From the NCBI RefSeq assembly GCF_932526225.1, contig NC_064038.1, forward strand, positions 8,865,070 through 8,929,069: a stretch of DNA of 64,000 bases. Direction: 5' to 3'. A model generated the notes under the pieces. That model was not told the DNA's origin and ran no database searches. It worked only from the letters and a program-made list of their open reading frames with translations. Made by a program: the position numbers and the translations under genes. The stretch comes from Nematostella vectensis. Taxonomy: Eukaryota; Cnidaria; Anthozoa; Actiniaria; Edwardsiidae. Shown one piece after another: positions 42,599 to 56,900 of this stretch (its first letter is position 1; every line of letters begins with the position of its first letter).

Positions 42599-44975
42599 CT
42601 GTTAAGATAGAGAACAGTATAAATATCGTAGTAAATACAAAAAATAGAGTAGAACCGTGCTTGCTCGAAATCTGAAAGGAGATAAAAAATCATTTTTAGT
42701 TAGGCTACTAACCTTCCCTTCTATGGCTGAAAAAGATTATTTAGTCGCGCGCTTTTGTTTGTTCTTGTAGGTCGGACTGCAAACAAATCATGGCTTGATC
42801 GATTCTTTGTTGCACTCTTTGTATGAAGTCTTTACCGCCATAGCGTTAAATCCAGCGATATTTCTACCCGAATTTTGATAATCAATTATTATCACAGGAT
42901 ACCAATTTCCAATTTTATCAACGAAATCTCTTGTTCTTTATTTTTGATATTAGCAAAAACAAAATGCACCAGCACCAATATTTTGTGTAATTGGCTTGCG
43001 CACATAAATCTTTGGCAAATCTATTGAAAAAATAACGGTAAAAAGCCTAGCTAGGTAGATCACTAGTCCAGACCTGGGACTCTTTTTGTACATTCGTCGA
43101 GCGCAAAGAGAGTCCCACGTCTGGACTAGGTAGATCACATGACCGGAACTTAACAACAAAACACCCCGCCCTTCCCCTACTGAGTCACGTTTTGTCAATG
43201 ATTCTGTAACCTCCCTGTGGTGTGTTTCGTAGTTGTAATTTACAAAACAAGCCTCGTGTAATACTACAGACGGCTTTGGCCTTTTCTCACCGAAATTCTA
43301 GTCTGTTTTGGAACAATGGATTCATAATACTTGTGGGGGATGTCTTGAACCCGATAAAAGTAAATTTATTATGGTTTAGTGGGGTAAGTTTGAGCGAACT
43401 TCTGTGTTGAAACCTCTTACTGTATGAACACAACAGACTAGACGCTTTTGTAATGTCTATATATCGCCTATAAATCTCTACTTTAGCGTTATGACTTGAA
43501 AAAAAAATCCCGTAATCATTTTTATTTATTTTCAAGGTTCATCGTAGTGCAGAGAGTATTTCTCTAGCTTTTTTTTAACGTAGTTTTTTTCCTTTTTAAG
43601 GTCGACTAGTTCTGTTGCCTGTAAAAGAAGCAACGAACGAATTAAAGAAATCGCCTAAATTACCTCTATAATCCTTTTTGCTCAACAAATTTCGAATTTC
43701 TATCGATTTCACCACAGACTACACCCTTTTTTCTTGATTAATTTCCTCATATCCTCATAGGATAATAATAACTGGGTATTTGTATTCTTTGAGAATGAAT
43801 GAATCGGTCGTGGATATAGCTCGACACAGCCCCTTCGAAAATTCTATTTGAAATCAAAACAACAAAATCTGTGGTTCGATCTTAGAGGCATTTATTTTTG
43901 TCAGATTTTAACGCGGTTGTAAATTAGCATTTGTATTCATACCATTGGTATTGAAGCTAAATCTGCACTGTTTCTGTCTATAAAACGAACGTTACTTATT
44001 ATACTGTTGACAACAGTGATGTACTAAAACCGATCACACAAAGAGAAAAAAATTGATAGTATTTATAACTACAGATCATTAGGTCCTTTGTTCAATAACT
44101 GAAGTTGATGTACGCATGTATACAAACTGTAATTCCAGATCGAAAGGATTCGTGTTTCTGTGTTAAACATTTGAAAGTGATATATGCCCTCCTTTCGCTA
44201 GGAAGAGGACGACAAAATATACAATTGTTATGTTGCTCTAAATAGTAGTAGAATGCTTAATTGAAACTTGGATGGCATATAATATATATCATATTAAAAT
44301 ATTAATTTTATTTATGTACCAAGTTATGCATCAACGTTTCACAAGAACATAACACAATTTTCTTGGTCAATTGTTAACAGTTGTCGATCAGGATTTAAAC
44401 ACTGCCTTGTCATCAAAAGGTCACTGTTCTGGCATATCTCCAGTATTGTTATTATGTTTCATTTGAACTTATGTAAAACAAGAATTTAGCTATCATGTTT
44501 TTGAACTTTGAACTTTTTTGATGGAGTGATAAGCTTTATACTTTGCCTTTGTTACCAACTGTAAATTTATGTCAAATTCATTTCATCTCGTTTTTGTGAC
44601 AGATTTATTGACAGCTAAAGTTGATACTCTAACCCTGAGCCAGTATGACATCAACACTGTTCCTGGTTAGGGATTTATTTTGTTAGTGGTTAAGGACAGA
44701 CTTTTTGATATCTGATGTTTTAGCACTTAAATTCAACATAAGCATTGGTGAAAAATACAGCCAAATGCTGAGGAACAAAAAAGCAATTGTGTAACCCCAT
44801 CAGATATCAAATGATATCAAAAGTTTAGGCTGTGTGGCTAGGAGATTAAGCAAGATAAATATGACACAAAGTCAAGTGATCATCCTTACTCTTTTCAAGC
44901 CGACAGCATTTCCCAGCAGTAAGCACTAAGGGACAACCCTGTTATTAAACTTATTATTAATCCTCTTTTTTATAG
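42599..44975. other. Region upstream of DENND4
   Basis: AT-rich; no exon found except for the hairpin at 43050-43138. The DENND4 start exon begins with an acceptor, so at least one 5' non-coding exon and the promoter should lie here. Confidence 0.45.
43050..43138. repeat. Hairpin between 13-bp direct repeats
   Basis: CTAGGTAGATCAC occurs at 43050-43062 and 43126-43138. Between them AGTCCAGACCTGGGACTCTT pairs with AAGAGAGTCCCACGTCTGGACT (one bulge). It could be a tiny insertion with target duplication or a template-switch product. Confidence 0.7.
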
Positions 44976-44995
44976 GTTACAATGCTCTTTCCATT

Positions 44996-47900
44996 ATGGA
45001 TAACCGTGACAAGCCTCAACGAGTCGCCGACTACTTTGTGGTGGCTGGACTCGGGGAGAACAGCAAACCTACAGACATTGACAAGCTGGGGGAGGAAGTA
45101 TCTTCTGTGCTAGAACCCATCACAGATTTAGCTGTTATTTTTAAGAGTCTGGGAGAAAGGCCACCACCAGGCTATGAGTGGATAGAGAAATCTCCTGCTG
45201 GTTTTCCGGCAGATTTGAATCATGGTTCTATCAGGCAACCATCTTGCTTCCTCTGCTATAAGAGGGGCTCTGACAAGCCACCCCTCACTGATATTGGGTA
45301 AGTGGTTGTTGGTCATACAGGGTCCATCAATCAGGCCACAGGACGGGATCTAAGTGAATTTGTTTGGGGGAGGAGAGGGCAGGGGGAATATATGCATTTT
45401 TTAGGGAGGGAGGGGTTATGGTAAAACAAGACTACCATAGTATTTTTTTGGATATTTTTAAGGCTCTTAAGAATCACCTCGCTCTATCTATTAATTTACC
45501 TTACATTCTTATAAAGAAATTATTGTTCTGATGGTTTCATTTTAGGGTGTTGTATGAGGGTAAAGATCGGCTTATGTCAGGGTGCGACATAATCACAAAC
45601 ACCCCATATGGGCGGCCCGCTAATGTCAATAACAGTGGAGGCAGTAGAACATATATAACCTATAGGAGGGCCTCGCAGCAGATGGCTCATACTTCCCTGG
45701 CTGTCACTGAGATCTGTGTGATTGTTGCCAGTAAAGTGAGTGATTTAAGAACAGGACTTTCTGGCTCGGCATCAAGTCATTAGGCAAAAACTACTAATTG
45801 ATTTAATTTCATTAAATTGTTTTTCCTTTTTTGGGAAGTAGAGTGCTTTTAGTTGTTACAAAGAGCTTACTTACACATTAAGGAGTATTAGCTCTATTCT
45901 TAATAAATGAAAGCCAATCCCTGTGCTTCAATCATTTTTTGCTATTTTGAAATTTTCTATCGCAAATAAATAATGGATTAAAATAATGGATTTTCAAATG
46001 AAAGGGAGTGGTTGATCTTCATTCTTTATTTTAGAAATGTTGCAAATTAATGTGAATATTGTTCTATTGATTTAGAAATGTTTGTAACTAATTGTTTTTT
46101 TTCTTTCCCAAGGGAGAGAAGCCACCTCATGCTTTTTGTATTATTGAAAGAAATCTAAACAAGGGAATGGTAGGTACTGTACCTACTGTATTACTGGATC
46201 TTTGCCAATTCCCATGTACAGTACAGGAACCATTTGGTCTATCTTACCTTTCTCTAGTTTTCCTACATCCTCAAAAACCAGCAACTTTGATCCTTAGCAA
46301 TGGTCTGGGGCAGATCCAGAAGTTCCAAAAAGAGGGGGGGGGGGATGAAGAGGGTTTTGAAAAAATAGGGGATTCATTGTTCTTTTATAGATTTCCTTAT
46401 TTTTATGGTAAGTATCTGGAAATAGGGGGTCACGGCCTGCTCAGTGCACCCAAGATCTGCCACTGATGGTCAGACATGAGTTGTGTGGTGGCTGTTTGAG
46501 TCCTCTTCTACTGCATATCTTTGACACAACCATATTTATCTACCCCTCCATAATTAAGAATTCTACAAGGTGCAAAGACAATAATCAGCTTCTAACAAAT
46601 TTGTTAAGTTTTAAGTTTAATTTTCCTAAACGTATGCATGAAAACCCTGAAATTACTATTCTCAATCCATTTCTACTGCCTGATGCTAGAAGTTCAAACA
46701 AAATTATTGTAAAGACCAAAGGTCATTTGAAAATGCTTTTAAGCCTCCAGAAAAATACCAAATTACTCCAGACCCTTGCAAGTAATCCTTATGATGGGTG
46801 ATTTTGTTCCATCTTTTAGGTTGGTAGTGATGTGTATCTCTGCTATCGAAAATCTTTGTCAAGGGCAAAATGCATCACATATCATGCAGGTAAATATTAT
46901 GTGTGTTTTTTTTTTCAGGCAATAGGTTAACGTTTAAATACAAGTCTTTGAAAATAATTGGAAGCCTTTTATTTTTGATTGTTGTATCTGCTACAAAATC
47001 CACAAGAAGGCCCTGTTAAGCTAGGCATATTCATTTAGTGCCATTTTTCCTTTTTTTATGGAAATCAAGCCAGCATTTCCTAGTCTTTGATTAAGTAAGG
47101 AGCTTTAACAAATATAACTGCATAAAGGAAGTGTGTCTTGAAATATGCATATTATTCCACCAGAACAGAAGGGTTTCATGCACTAAACCTTGTTAGTGTG
47201 GGCTTCATGCGAAGTACTTTCTTAATTCCTCCTGTAGATATCCTGAGCCGGTTTCCAGAGAAAGACTACGAAGGCTTCCCACTGCCGGAGGCTGTGCCCA
47301 TGTTTTGTCTCCCTCTTGGTGCCATCATTGAATGCTGGCCAGAGAAATGTCAACACCCTCTCCCTCTTTTCTCTACCTTCGTTTTAACTGGAGCATCTGG
47401 TCAAAAGGTGGGTAGGATGGAAAAAAATAATGGACTGGAAATGGAAATTGAAATTAGGCAATAAAATAAGCAGTAATTGTCGGCATCTTCAGGTTTGTTA
47501 CAAACATGTCCACAGCAGGCCTCAAAATATTGGTTTGCCCCTATACAGAGACCTTAACAAAAGTTGGGGGGGTGTTCACAGCCATACCTGTACTGGTAAT
47601 TTCCATATGTTTCTTTTAGATTACCCCCATGCTATGGTCCAGATATTCAAAGTCATTCAGGAAAATAGAGCAGACTAAATGTGACGACTCACATGAAAAC
47701 ATAGCTCAGGGTTTTCCACGAGTTTGGCCGGAACGCTTGTGTCCTTCTCGCAGAATGCTCATGCTTTTATCATGGAACACTTTGGCCTTGATAGAGAAAA
47801 GCTCATGCCTATCTGGCAGAACGCTTACCAGCAAATTTCACTGGTATTCCATGCTTAGGAACAACTCTTTATACCATGCTTAGGAACAAGCCATTGTTAG

Positions 47901-50900
47901 AATAGACATGAACACTTTCATCATTTTAACTTAAACAAGTTGGATTTAAAATCCTTTTTTTCTTCTTCAGATCTATGGAGCAGCTGTTACATTTTTTGAG
48001 CAGTTACCTGAAGAAAAAGTCACAGAGGAGATGAGGGTTGCACTCAAACTAAATGATCAGGTATACTCTAATAAGCAATACACTAAAAGCACCGTTTTCA
48101 TCTGATTATTTCATTGAGTAACAAAAAAACTTACCCTCTAATTCTGTAAATCAGATATCAGACAAAGATATCCTCTTTTGCAAGTAGATTGTGTTTTTTT
48201 TCAAGGAATGACAAAGGAATGGCTGATCTGTCCTTTTTAAAGTCTGTATCAGCTGGGTGCAGGTTGCTTTACATAGGAAGTAAGAAATCATTATAAATTT
48301 TTTTGCTTTTCAGAACCCCAATCTTAAGTCAATGGTGGCACACACCAATAAGTGTATCTGTATTTTATCCCACTGGCCGTTCTTTGAGGCTTTTAAGAAG
48401 TTTTTATCTCAGCTTTACCGTATTTCTGTGTCAGCACAACAGATACCAATAGAGAGGTGAGTAAGTAAGGGGGGTCCTGGGTAGTAGGAGGGTCCTGGGT
48501 GGTAGGAGGGTCCTGGGTGGTAGGGGGGTCCTCCTGGGTGGTAGGGGGTCCTCCTGGGTGGTAGGGGGGTTCTCCTGGGTGGTAAGGGGTTCTCCTGGGT
48601 GATAGGGAGGTCCTGGGTGGTAGAAGGGTCCTGTGTGGTAGAAGGGTTCTGGGTGGTAGGGGGTTCTCCTGGGTGGTAGGGGGGTTCTCCTGGGTGATAG
48701 GGGGGTTCTATAGGGTAAAAGTGATAGTGATGCTTATTGGAAAATTAAAAAAACCCTAAAATATTGCTACCTAAAAAATTCCCCCCGAAGGCAAAAATTA
48801 ACCCTAAAAATACCAAGACATGGATCCACCCCATTGTATGACAAAGTCTTGAACAACAAAATTGTCTTTGCTTTGCCTTTGTAGAATTCTGGCAGGCACA
48901 TAGCCAGGGTTTGCTCTGATATCCTGTGGAGAGTGTGTATATATGATGATCATTCATTTAGGAATGACCCACATTTAAGCTTTCCAGGAGGGTACACACG
49001 ATCCCTGTGCTCACTAGCTACAGTATGTGCCGGTTAATTTGTTGAGCCTACAGTAATTTTGTAGTCAATTACAACTGTAATTGCTGACATCATGTTACTG
49101 TGACTGTCATCATGTAATGATGATGATGATGAATGATCATGTAATGATGATCCTAACAGTACCTCCAGAACTAACTACAGAACCTTATTCATGCTTTGGT
49201 TGTCAGATATATTGCCAATATGATGCTAGATGTTCCATTTCCATCACCGCAAAGGCCTAGAATACTTATTGAGGTATGGATGATTGTAGCAGGAGATAAC
49301 CATCAAACTGTACAACCACTCAGAGATTCTGGAGCATGCTTGTGGTAACACTTTATTAATGAATGCTGATGCTCTTCTATATTTTTTCTAGATGACCAGA
49401 TATGAGCCATTTGAGATCAGCCAGCTCTATCACTCTCCTCTACCTGTCAGGTATTACACAATTTACATTCTACGTCGATCGTAGAATGTGTGTAATTGTT
49501 TATGCTCTGGTCTCCATATATTATATTCCCCACTTGTTGAGGCAGGAACAGACAACTTACTACAGTGTACTTTTCATTAATTGCAACCCTCCACAACCCC
49601 TTAAAGGGGGCATCTATACCATTTTATTAAAAATGTAGAGAAATCAATACAGTTCTTGACAAAACCATCATATTTCCATCTGATTTTGGTAATGTTAATA
49701 TTACAATGTTGTATATATGGTAGATCAATGGTAATTTATACTCTTCATTTCTTACTGAAGTAATGCTAAAATCTGTCCACCTTGTGAATTCCCTTTTAAA
49801 ATAGTGAGCCACCCTGCTCAGAGACTCTGTATTATAATGGCTATTTTGTGTTTTATATTATTTTGGGTTAATTTTCACATTTTAATTTTTTTTCCAGTGG
49901 AGCGTCGTATTCCGCCATGCTGCGGCACCTTGGACCTGATAACTGCCTCTTGCTATTTTATCTCATCCTGACGGAGCACAAGATTCTGATCCACTCTCTG
50001 CGACCTGCTCTGCTTACAAGTGTTGCTGAAGCTTTGACTAATGTAAGTATGGATAATAACCATGTGGAAGTGGGAGGTGTCTGGAATAAGATAGTTCATA
50101 AAAAATGATTCGTTTTTGCATACTGGGAATCCAGTGGCATGTGCAAAGGCTGTGGTGTACTATGGCAAGGCTGTGGTGTGCTAGGGCAAGGCTGTGGTGT
50201 GCTAGGGCAAGGCTGTGGTGTGCTAGGGCAAGGCTGTGGTGTGCTAGGGCGAGGCTGTGGTGTGCTAGGGCAAGGCTGTGGTAAGCTAGGGCAAGGCTGT
50301 GGTAAGCTAGGGCAAGGCTGTGGTGTGCTAGGGCAAGGCTGTGGTGTGCTAGGGCAAGGCTGTGGTGTGCTAGGGCAAGGCTGTGGTGTGCTAGGGCGAG
50401 GCTGTGGTGTGCTAGGGCAAGGCTGTGGTGTGCTAGGGCAAGGCTGTGGTAAGCTAGGGCAAGGCTGTGGTGTGCTAGGGCGAGGCTGTGGTGTGCTAGG
50501 GCAAGGCTGTGGTGTGCTAGGGCAAGGCTGTGGTGTGCTAGGGCAAGGCTGTGGTGTGCTAGGGCAAGGCTGTGGTGTGCTAGGGCAAGGCTGTGGTAAG
50601 CTAGGGCGAGGCTGTGGTGTGCTAGGGCAAGGCTGTGGTAAGCTAGGGCAAGGCTGTGGTGTGCTAGGGCGAGGCTGTGGTGTGCTAGGGCAAGGCTGTG
50701 GTGTGCTAGGGCAAGGCTGTGGTGTGCTAGGGCAAGGCTGTGGTGTGCTAGGGCAAGGCTGTGGTAAGCTAGGGCAAGGCTGTGGTGTGCTAGGGCAAGG
50801 CTGTGGTAAGCTAGGGCGAGGCTGTGGTGTGCTAGGGCGAGGCTGTGGTGTGCTAGGGCAAGGCTGTGGTGTGCTAGGGCAAGGCTGTGGTGTGCTAGGG

Positions 50901-53900
50901 CAAGGCTGTGGTGTGCTAGGGCAAGGCTGTGGTGTGCTAGGGCAAGGCTGTGGTAAGCTAGGGCGAGGCTGTGGTGTGCTAGGGCAAGGCTGTGGTAAGC
51001 TAGGGCAAGGCTGTGGTGTGCTAGGGCGAGGCTGTGGTGTGCTAGGGCAAGGCTGTGGTGTGCTAGGGCAAGGCTGTGGTGTGCTAGGGCAAGGCTGTGG
51101 TGTGCTAGGGCAAGGCTGTGGTAAGCTAGGGCAAGGCTGTGGTGTGCTAGGGCAAGGCTGTGGTAAGCTAGGGCGAGGCTGTGGTGTGCTAGGGCGAGGC
51201 TGTGGTGTGCTAGGGCAAGGCTGTGGTGTGCTAGGGCAAGGCTGTGGTGTGCTAGGGCAAGGCTGTGGTGTGCTAGGGCAAGGCTGTGGTGTGCTAGGGC
51301 GAGGCTGTGGTGTGCTAGGGCAAGGCTGTGGTGTGCTAGGGCAAGGCTGTGGTGTGCTAGGGCGAGGCTGTGGTGTGCTAGGGCGAGGCTGTGGTGTGCT
51401 AGGGCAAGGCTGTGGTGTGCTAGGGCAAGGCTGTGGTGTGCTAGGGCAAGGCTGTGGTAAGCTAGGGCGAGGCTGTGGTGTGCTAGGGCAAGGCTGTGGT
51501 GTGCTAGGGCAAGGCTGTGGTGTGCTAGGGCAAGGCTGTGGTGTGCTAGGGCAAGGCTGTGGTGTGCTAGGGCAAGGCTGTGGTAAGCTAGGGCGAGGCT
51601 GTGGTGTGCTAGGGCAAGGCTGTGGTGTGCTAGGGCAAGGCTGTGGTAAGCTAGGGCGAGGCTGTGGTGTGCTAGGGCAAGGCTGTGGTAAGCTAGGGCA
51701 AGGCTGTGGTGTGCTAGGGCGAGGCTGTGGTGTGCTAGGGCAAGGCTGTGGTGTGCTAGGGCAAGGCTGTGGTGTGCTAGGGCAAGGCTGTGGTGTGCTA
51801 GGGCAAGGCTGTGGTGTGCTAGGGCAAGGCTGTGGTGTGCTAGGGCAAGGCTGTGGTGTGCTAGGGCAAGGCTGTGGTAAGCTAGGGCGAGGCTGTGGTG
51901 TGCTAGGGCAAGGCTGTGGTGTGCTAGGGCAAGGCTGTGGTGTGCTAGGGCAAGGCTGTGGTAAGCTAGGGCGAGGCTGTGGTGTGCTAGGGCAAGGCTG
52001 TGGTGTGCTAGGGCAAGGCTGTGGTGTGCTAGGGCAAGGCTGTGGTGTGCTAGGGCAAGGCTGTGGTGTGCTAGGGCAAGGCTGTGGTAAGCTAGGGCGA
52101 GGCTGTGGTGTGCTAGGGCAAGGCTGTGGTGTGCTAGGGCAAGGCTGTGGTAAGCTAGGGCGAGGCTGTGGTGTGCTAGGGCGAGGCTGTGGTGTGCTAG
52201 GGCAAGGCTGTGGTGTGCTAGGGCAAGGCTGTGGTGTGCTAGGGCAAGGCTGTGGTGTGCTAGGGCGAGGCTGTGGTGTGCTAGGGCGAGGCTGTGGTGT
52301 GCTAGGGCAAGGCTGTGGTGTGCTAGGGCAAGGCTGTGGTGTGCTAGGGCAAGGCTGTGGTGTGCTAGGGCAAGGCTGTGGTGTGCTAGGGCAAGGCTGT
52401 GGTGTGCTAGGGCAAGGCTGTGGTGTGCTAGGGCAAGGCTGTGGTAAGCTAGGGCGAGGCTGTGGTGTGCTAGGGCAAGGCTGTGGTAAGCTAGGGCAAG
52501 GCTGTGGTGTGCTAGGGCGAGGCTGTGGTGTGCTAGGGCAAGGCTGTGGTGTGCTAGGGCAAGGCTGTGGTGTGCTAGGGCAAGGCTGTGGTGTGCTAGG
52601 GCAAGGCTGTGGTAAGCTAGGGCAAGGCTGTGGTGTGCTAGGGCAAGGCTGTGGTGTGCTAGGGCAAGGCTGTGGTGTGCTAGGGCAAGGCTGTGGTAAG
52701 CTAGGGCAAGGCTGTGGTGTGCTAGGGCAAGGCTGTGGTGTGCTAGGGCAAGGCTGTGGTGTGCTAGGGCAAGGCTGTGGTAAGCTAGGGCAAGGCTGTG
52801 GTGTGCTAGGGCAAGGCTGTGGTGTGCTAGGGCAAGGCTGTGGTGTGCTAGGGCAAGGCTGTGGTAAGCTAGGGCAAGGCTGTGGTGTGCTAGGGCGAGG
52901 CTGTGGTGTGCTAGGGCAAGGCTGTGGTGTGCTAGGGCAAGGCTGTGGTGTGCTAGGGCAAGGCTGTGGTAAGCTAGGGCAAGGCTGTGGTGTGCTAGGG
53001 CAAGGCTGTGGTGTGCTAGGGCAAGGCTGTGGTGTGCTAGGGCAAGGCTGTGGTAAGCTAGGGCAAGGCTGTGGTGTGCTAGGGCAAGGCTGTGGTGTGC
53101 TAGGGCGAGGCTGTGGTGTGCTAGGGCGAGGCTGTGGTGTGCTAGGGCAAGGCTGTGGTGTGCTAGGGCGAGGCTGTGGTAAGCTAGGGCAAGGCTGTGG
53201 TGTGCTAGGGCAAGGCTGTGGTGTGCTAGGGCAAGGCTGTGGTGTGCTAGGGCAAGGCTGTGGTGTGCTAGGGCAAGGCTGTGGTAAGCTAGGGCGAGGC
53301 TGTGGTGTGCTAGGGCAAGGCTGTGGTAAGCTAGGGCAAGGCTGTGGTGTGCTAGGGCGAGGCTGTGGTGTGCTAGGGCAAGGCTGTGGTGTGCTAGGGC
53401 AAGGCTGTGGTGTGCTAGGGCAAGGCTGTGGTGTGCTAGGGCAAGGCTGTGGTAAGCTAGGGCAAGGCTGTGGTGTGCTAGGGCAAGGCTGTGGTAAGCT
53501 AGGGCGAGGCTGTGGTGTGCTAGGGCGAGGCTGTGGTGTGCTAGGGCAAGGCTGTGGTGTGCTAGGGCAAGGCTGTGGTGTGCTAGGGCAAGGCTGTGGT
53601 GTGCTAGGGCGAGGCTGTGGTGTGCTAGGGCGAGGCTGTGGTGTGCTAGGGCAAGGCTGTGGTGTGCTAGGGCAAGGCTGTGGTAAGCTAGGGCGAGGCT
53701 GTGGTGTGCTAGGGCAAGGCTGTGGTGTGCTAGGGCAAGGCTGTGGTGTGCTAGGGCAAGGCTGTGGTGTGCTAGGGCGAGGCTGTGGTGTGCTAGGGCG
53801 AGGCTGTGGTGTGCTAGGGCAAGGCTGTGGTGTGCTAGGGCAAGGCTGTGGTGTGCTAGGGCAAGGCTGTGGTAAGCTAGGGCAAGGCTGTGAAGAAACA

Positions 53901-56900
53901 ATAGCAGGCAGTAAAACCCCCTCTGCATTTGTGGGCGTGATTCGCTGAATTTGACATAAAGTATAACTGAAACATCCAAAATGCCAAATCCTATCGTATC
54001 AACAAAGAACAATCAAAGCATAACTTTAAAATGGTGAAAAGTAATACAAAGAGAAACTCACTTGAAAATCGTGAAAGTGGTTTTGGCCAAAACATAAGCA
54101 CTTGCATTGTCACAAATAATAATACACCTGGTATATAAATACATCAAATGTCTCTTTCTGCCTGCTATTTATAACTCTGAGTCCTATTTTGTTGGCAGGT
54201 TTTATTCCCTTTTACATGGCAGTGTCCTTACATCCCTCTTTGTCCAGTGGCTCTGAATGATGTCTTGTGTGCCCCCTGTCCTTTTATTATTGGTGAGTAA
54301 GGCCTCATATGCAGCATTGACCATCTTCCCTATAGGGGACTTGCGCTAAGAGATAACACGACTTTTCTGGGCAAATTCTAAACAAAAAAATCAAACAAAA
54401 AATCAGAAATGACTGCCCCTTTCACACCAGAGAACGACAGAAAAATAAAATCTGTAAATGAAACTAAAACCTTTTTGCTGTTATTTCGCCGCTAAACGGC
54501 CTGAGGGCACACTAGTTTGCCACCCAAACAGTCATGTGATCTCTTCTTGCAAATTCATTATTGTTTACATACAAGTCTCAGAGGGATAATTTTTACATTA
54601 AATTCAACTCCACTTTTCTGAGTGGAATTTGAGATACTTTTAGAGATACTATTTGCCTTGCCCCCACCCACCCTCCCCCACTTAAAAAAGTGGGGCCGAC
54701 CCTACCCCTACCTGTCTACCCCTACCTGTCTACCACCCCTGAACAACCCATCTACCCCACCGTCCTTTCTGGTCTCCAAAAATTTTCCCTCTTCGTCCTT
54801 GCTTACTATCTCTCTATTGGTGATTATTGTTGTACAGTACCAGCTAATATTCATGATTGCCTTGCAGGTATCGACTCTCGTTATTTCGACCAGTATGACC
54901 CCCCTGATGACGTCACATCCGTTGATCTGGACACAATTATGATCTCCCAGTAAGAGGCCTATACTGTACCTGCTCCTTTCTTCACATAGAAAGAAAATGC
55001 TTACTTTACAAACACAACACTGAGACTGAGGATTGCTTAGGTTAAAAATATAGTTTGATTGACTGTTACCTACCATATCATGCATATCAATTTTGTGTGT
55101 GGATCTGTCACTCTATTCATAACATAATTTATATGCCTCCAGCACTGACAATGGTTATTTTTATGTAATCCAAGGGCTCTAGAAATCAAGCCATCAGCTT
55201 CTTGGAAGTCCTTACCAAAGGTAATATACCAGTGGGTGCTAATATCATGAGCCACATGGAAGCTTTGGTACTTCCATTTATAACCAAAAAATAAGTTTAT
55301 CATGAAATAAGCCCTCAATTCACATTGTCAATCCCTGTGTTTATCTGTTAATAAGTGCAAGAACACAAGAGAACAAGAAAACAATAACAGACAAAAGGGG
55401 GGGGGGGTAGGGTCATGTTAAAAAATTCTGTATTTGATTCTCCCTACCCCCCTCTTTTTTTGGTGGTGGTGGGGGGGGTGGTGGTGGTGGTTTAGCTGAC
55501 ACATTTGGACAACATAAAGTTTTATATCCCTCTCTTAATTCCAACCTCGCCTCCCTAGTACAAATGAGTGGTCTTAATAGCATTTTCTGTTTGCATCGTA
55601 GAAACCAGGAAAAGTATTGCGTGACAGACTAATGGAGTTGTACTACCAGCTTTATCAACTCTACCACAAAGAGAAAGAAGGTGAGTACGATTTTTGTGTT
55701 CTTCTGTATGTATTTAATATGTAGCTCCTGTAGCCAGCGTGAGCTGAAAATGACCTGCATAAGTTTTCCAATACATTACATTGATTTGTGAATGAATAAT
55801 GTTTTTATTATTGTATAATATTAGGGTGCTTATTTGTGTTGCAACTATTGGATGATGAGGGGAACTGTCATACTGTATACTGTATTAGAAGAGACAATTA
55901 ACTGACAGAACTGCCCGCCACAACATTTTTGTCATTAAACGCTTGTTTTGTTATTTTTCTGGATTTCTGCTTTCATGTGGTACAAAATATCAATATTCAA
56001 ATGAATAAAACTTCATGTATTTTGCCCCAACTATTGCTTGAGCAATTGCAGTAGGTGTATAATTATAAAGGAATTCATGTGTAAGCTATTGCTTTGTTGT
56101 TTGGCAGCCTATGGAGTTGATATCACCGAGACTGCCATAGAGCTTGCTCCATTGGATCATGACACTACACATTCTAGAAAGAGGGTATGTCTCTATAATA
56201 ACCAATCATGATCATCACACATGGGTTCTCTGACTTCCAGAAGTAAAGCTCATACCAATAAGTATATTGAAATATTTTATAAAATACTAGAAAGTTTATT
56301 CAAAATCTCCACTCTCCGCACTGCTTAAACTTCTTTCAATATTTTTGTCAGCTTGCTCTAGAAGTTTCAATACAAGAAGCTTTCCTCCGATTCATGGCTG
56401 TCATCTTGAAAGGCTATGGGTAAGTATGTTATTGCACTGTCTTTCCCTCAGACGATAAAATTATATGCCTCTAGAAGAAAAGGGAGGAAGTGTAGGTTGA
56501 CTTCAAGTAATCTATATCCACTGGCTCATTCAAATGCGACAATCAGATAAAGTTAATCAAGTATTCAACTACAAACTTGTATTGTTTTTTTTTTCTCTCC
56601 AAGAAACAAACCTGTTTTCAAATGTTAACTATAACAAAGAGTGTTTGAGCAGCATTCTATAATTCCTTCTGCTATTTAGGAGCTATCTCAAGCCCATTAC
56701 CTCTCGGCCAACTCAAGAAACGTGCGATGTTACGTCACTCTTTGATCTGCAAGGTAAGTCATTCAGCATTTGAATGGACCCAGTGCACTTGTCTATTTAT
56801 GCGCCACAGGAGTCTCAATGTATTAAAATTAAATTTTGATATTTTTATTTGCAGGTTTCCTAAAGAGTAGACCAAGCTCACACCAGAAGTTCTTCCAGCA

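Noticed and set aside
50038-54012. 1324- and 1269-codon ORFs on both strands, LALAHHS and GCGVLGQ heptads
   Set aside because: Translations of the 21-bp minisatellite inside a DENND4 intron; open because 21 is a multiple of 3. No start context and no exon evidence.
55602-55680. Direct splice from the exon ending 54949 to 55602
   Set aside because: Phase mismatch brings an early stop. The 46-nt exon 55175-55220 restores frame and supplies the conserved SWKSLPK.
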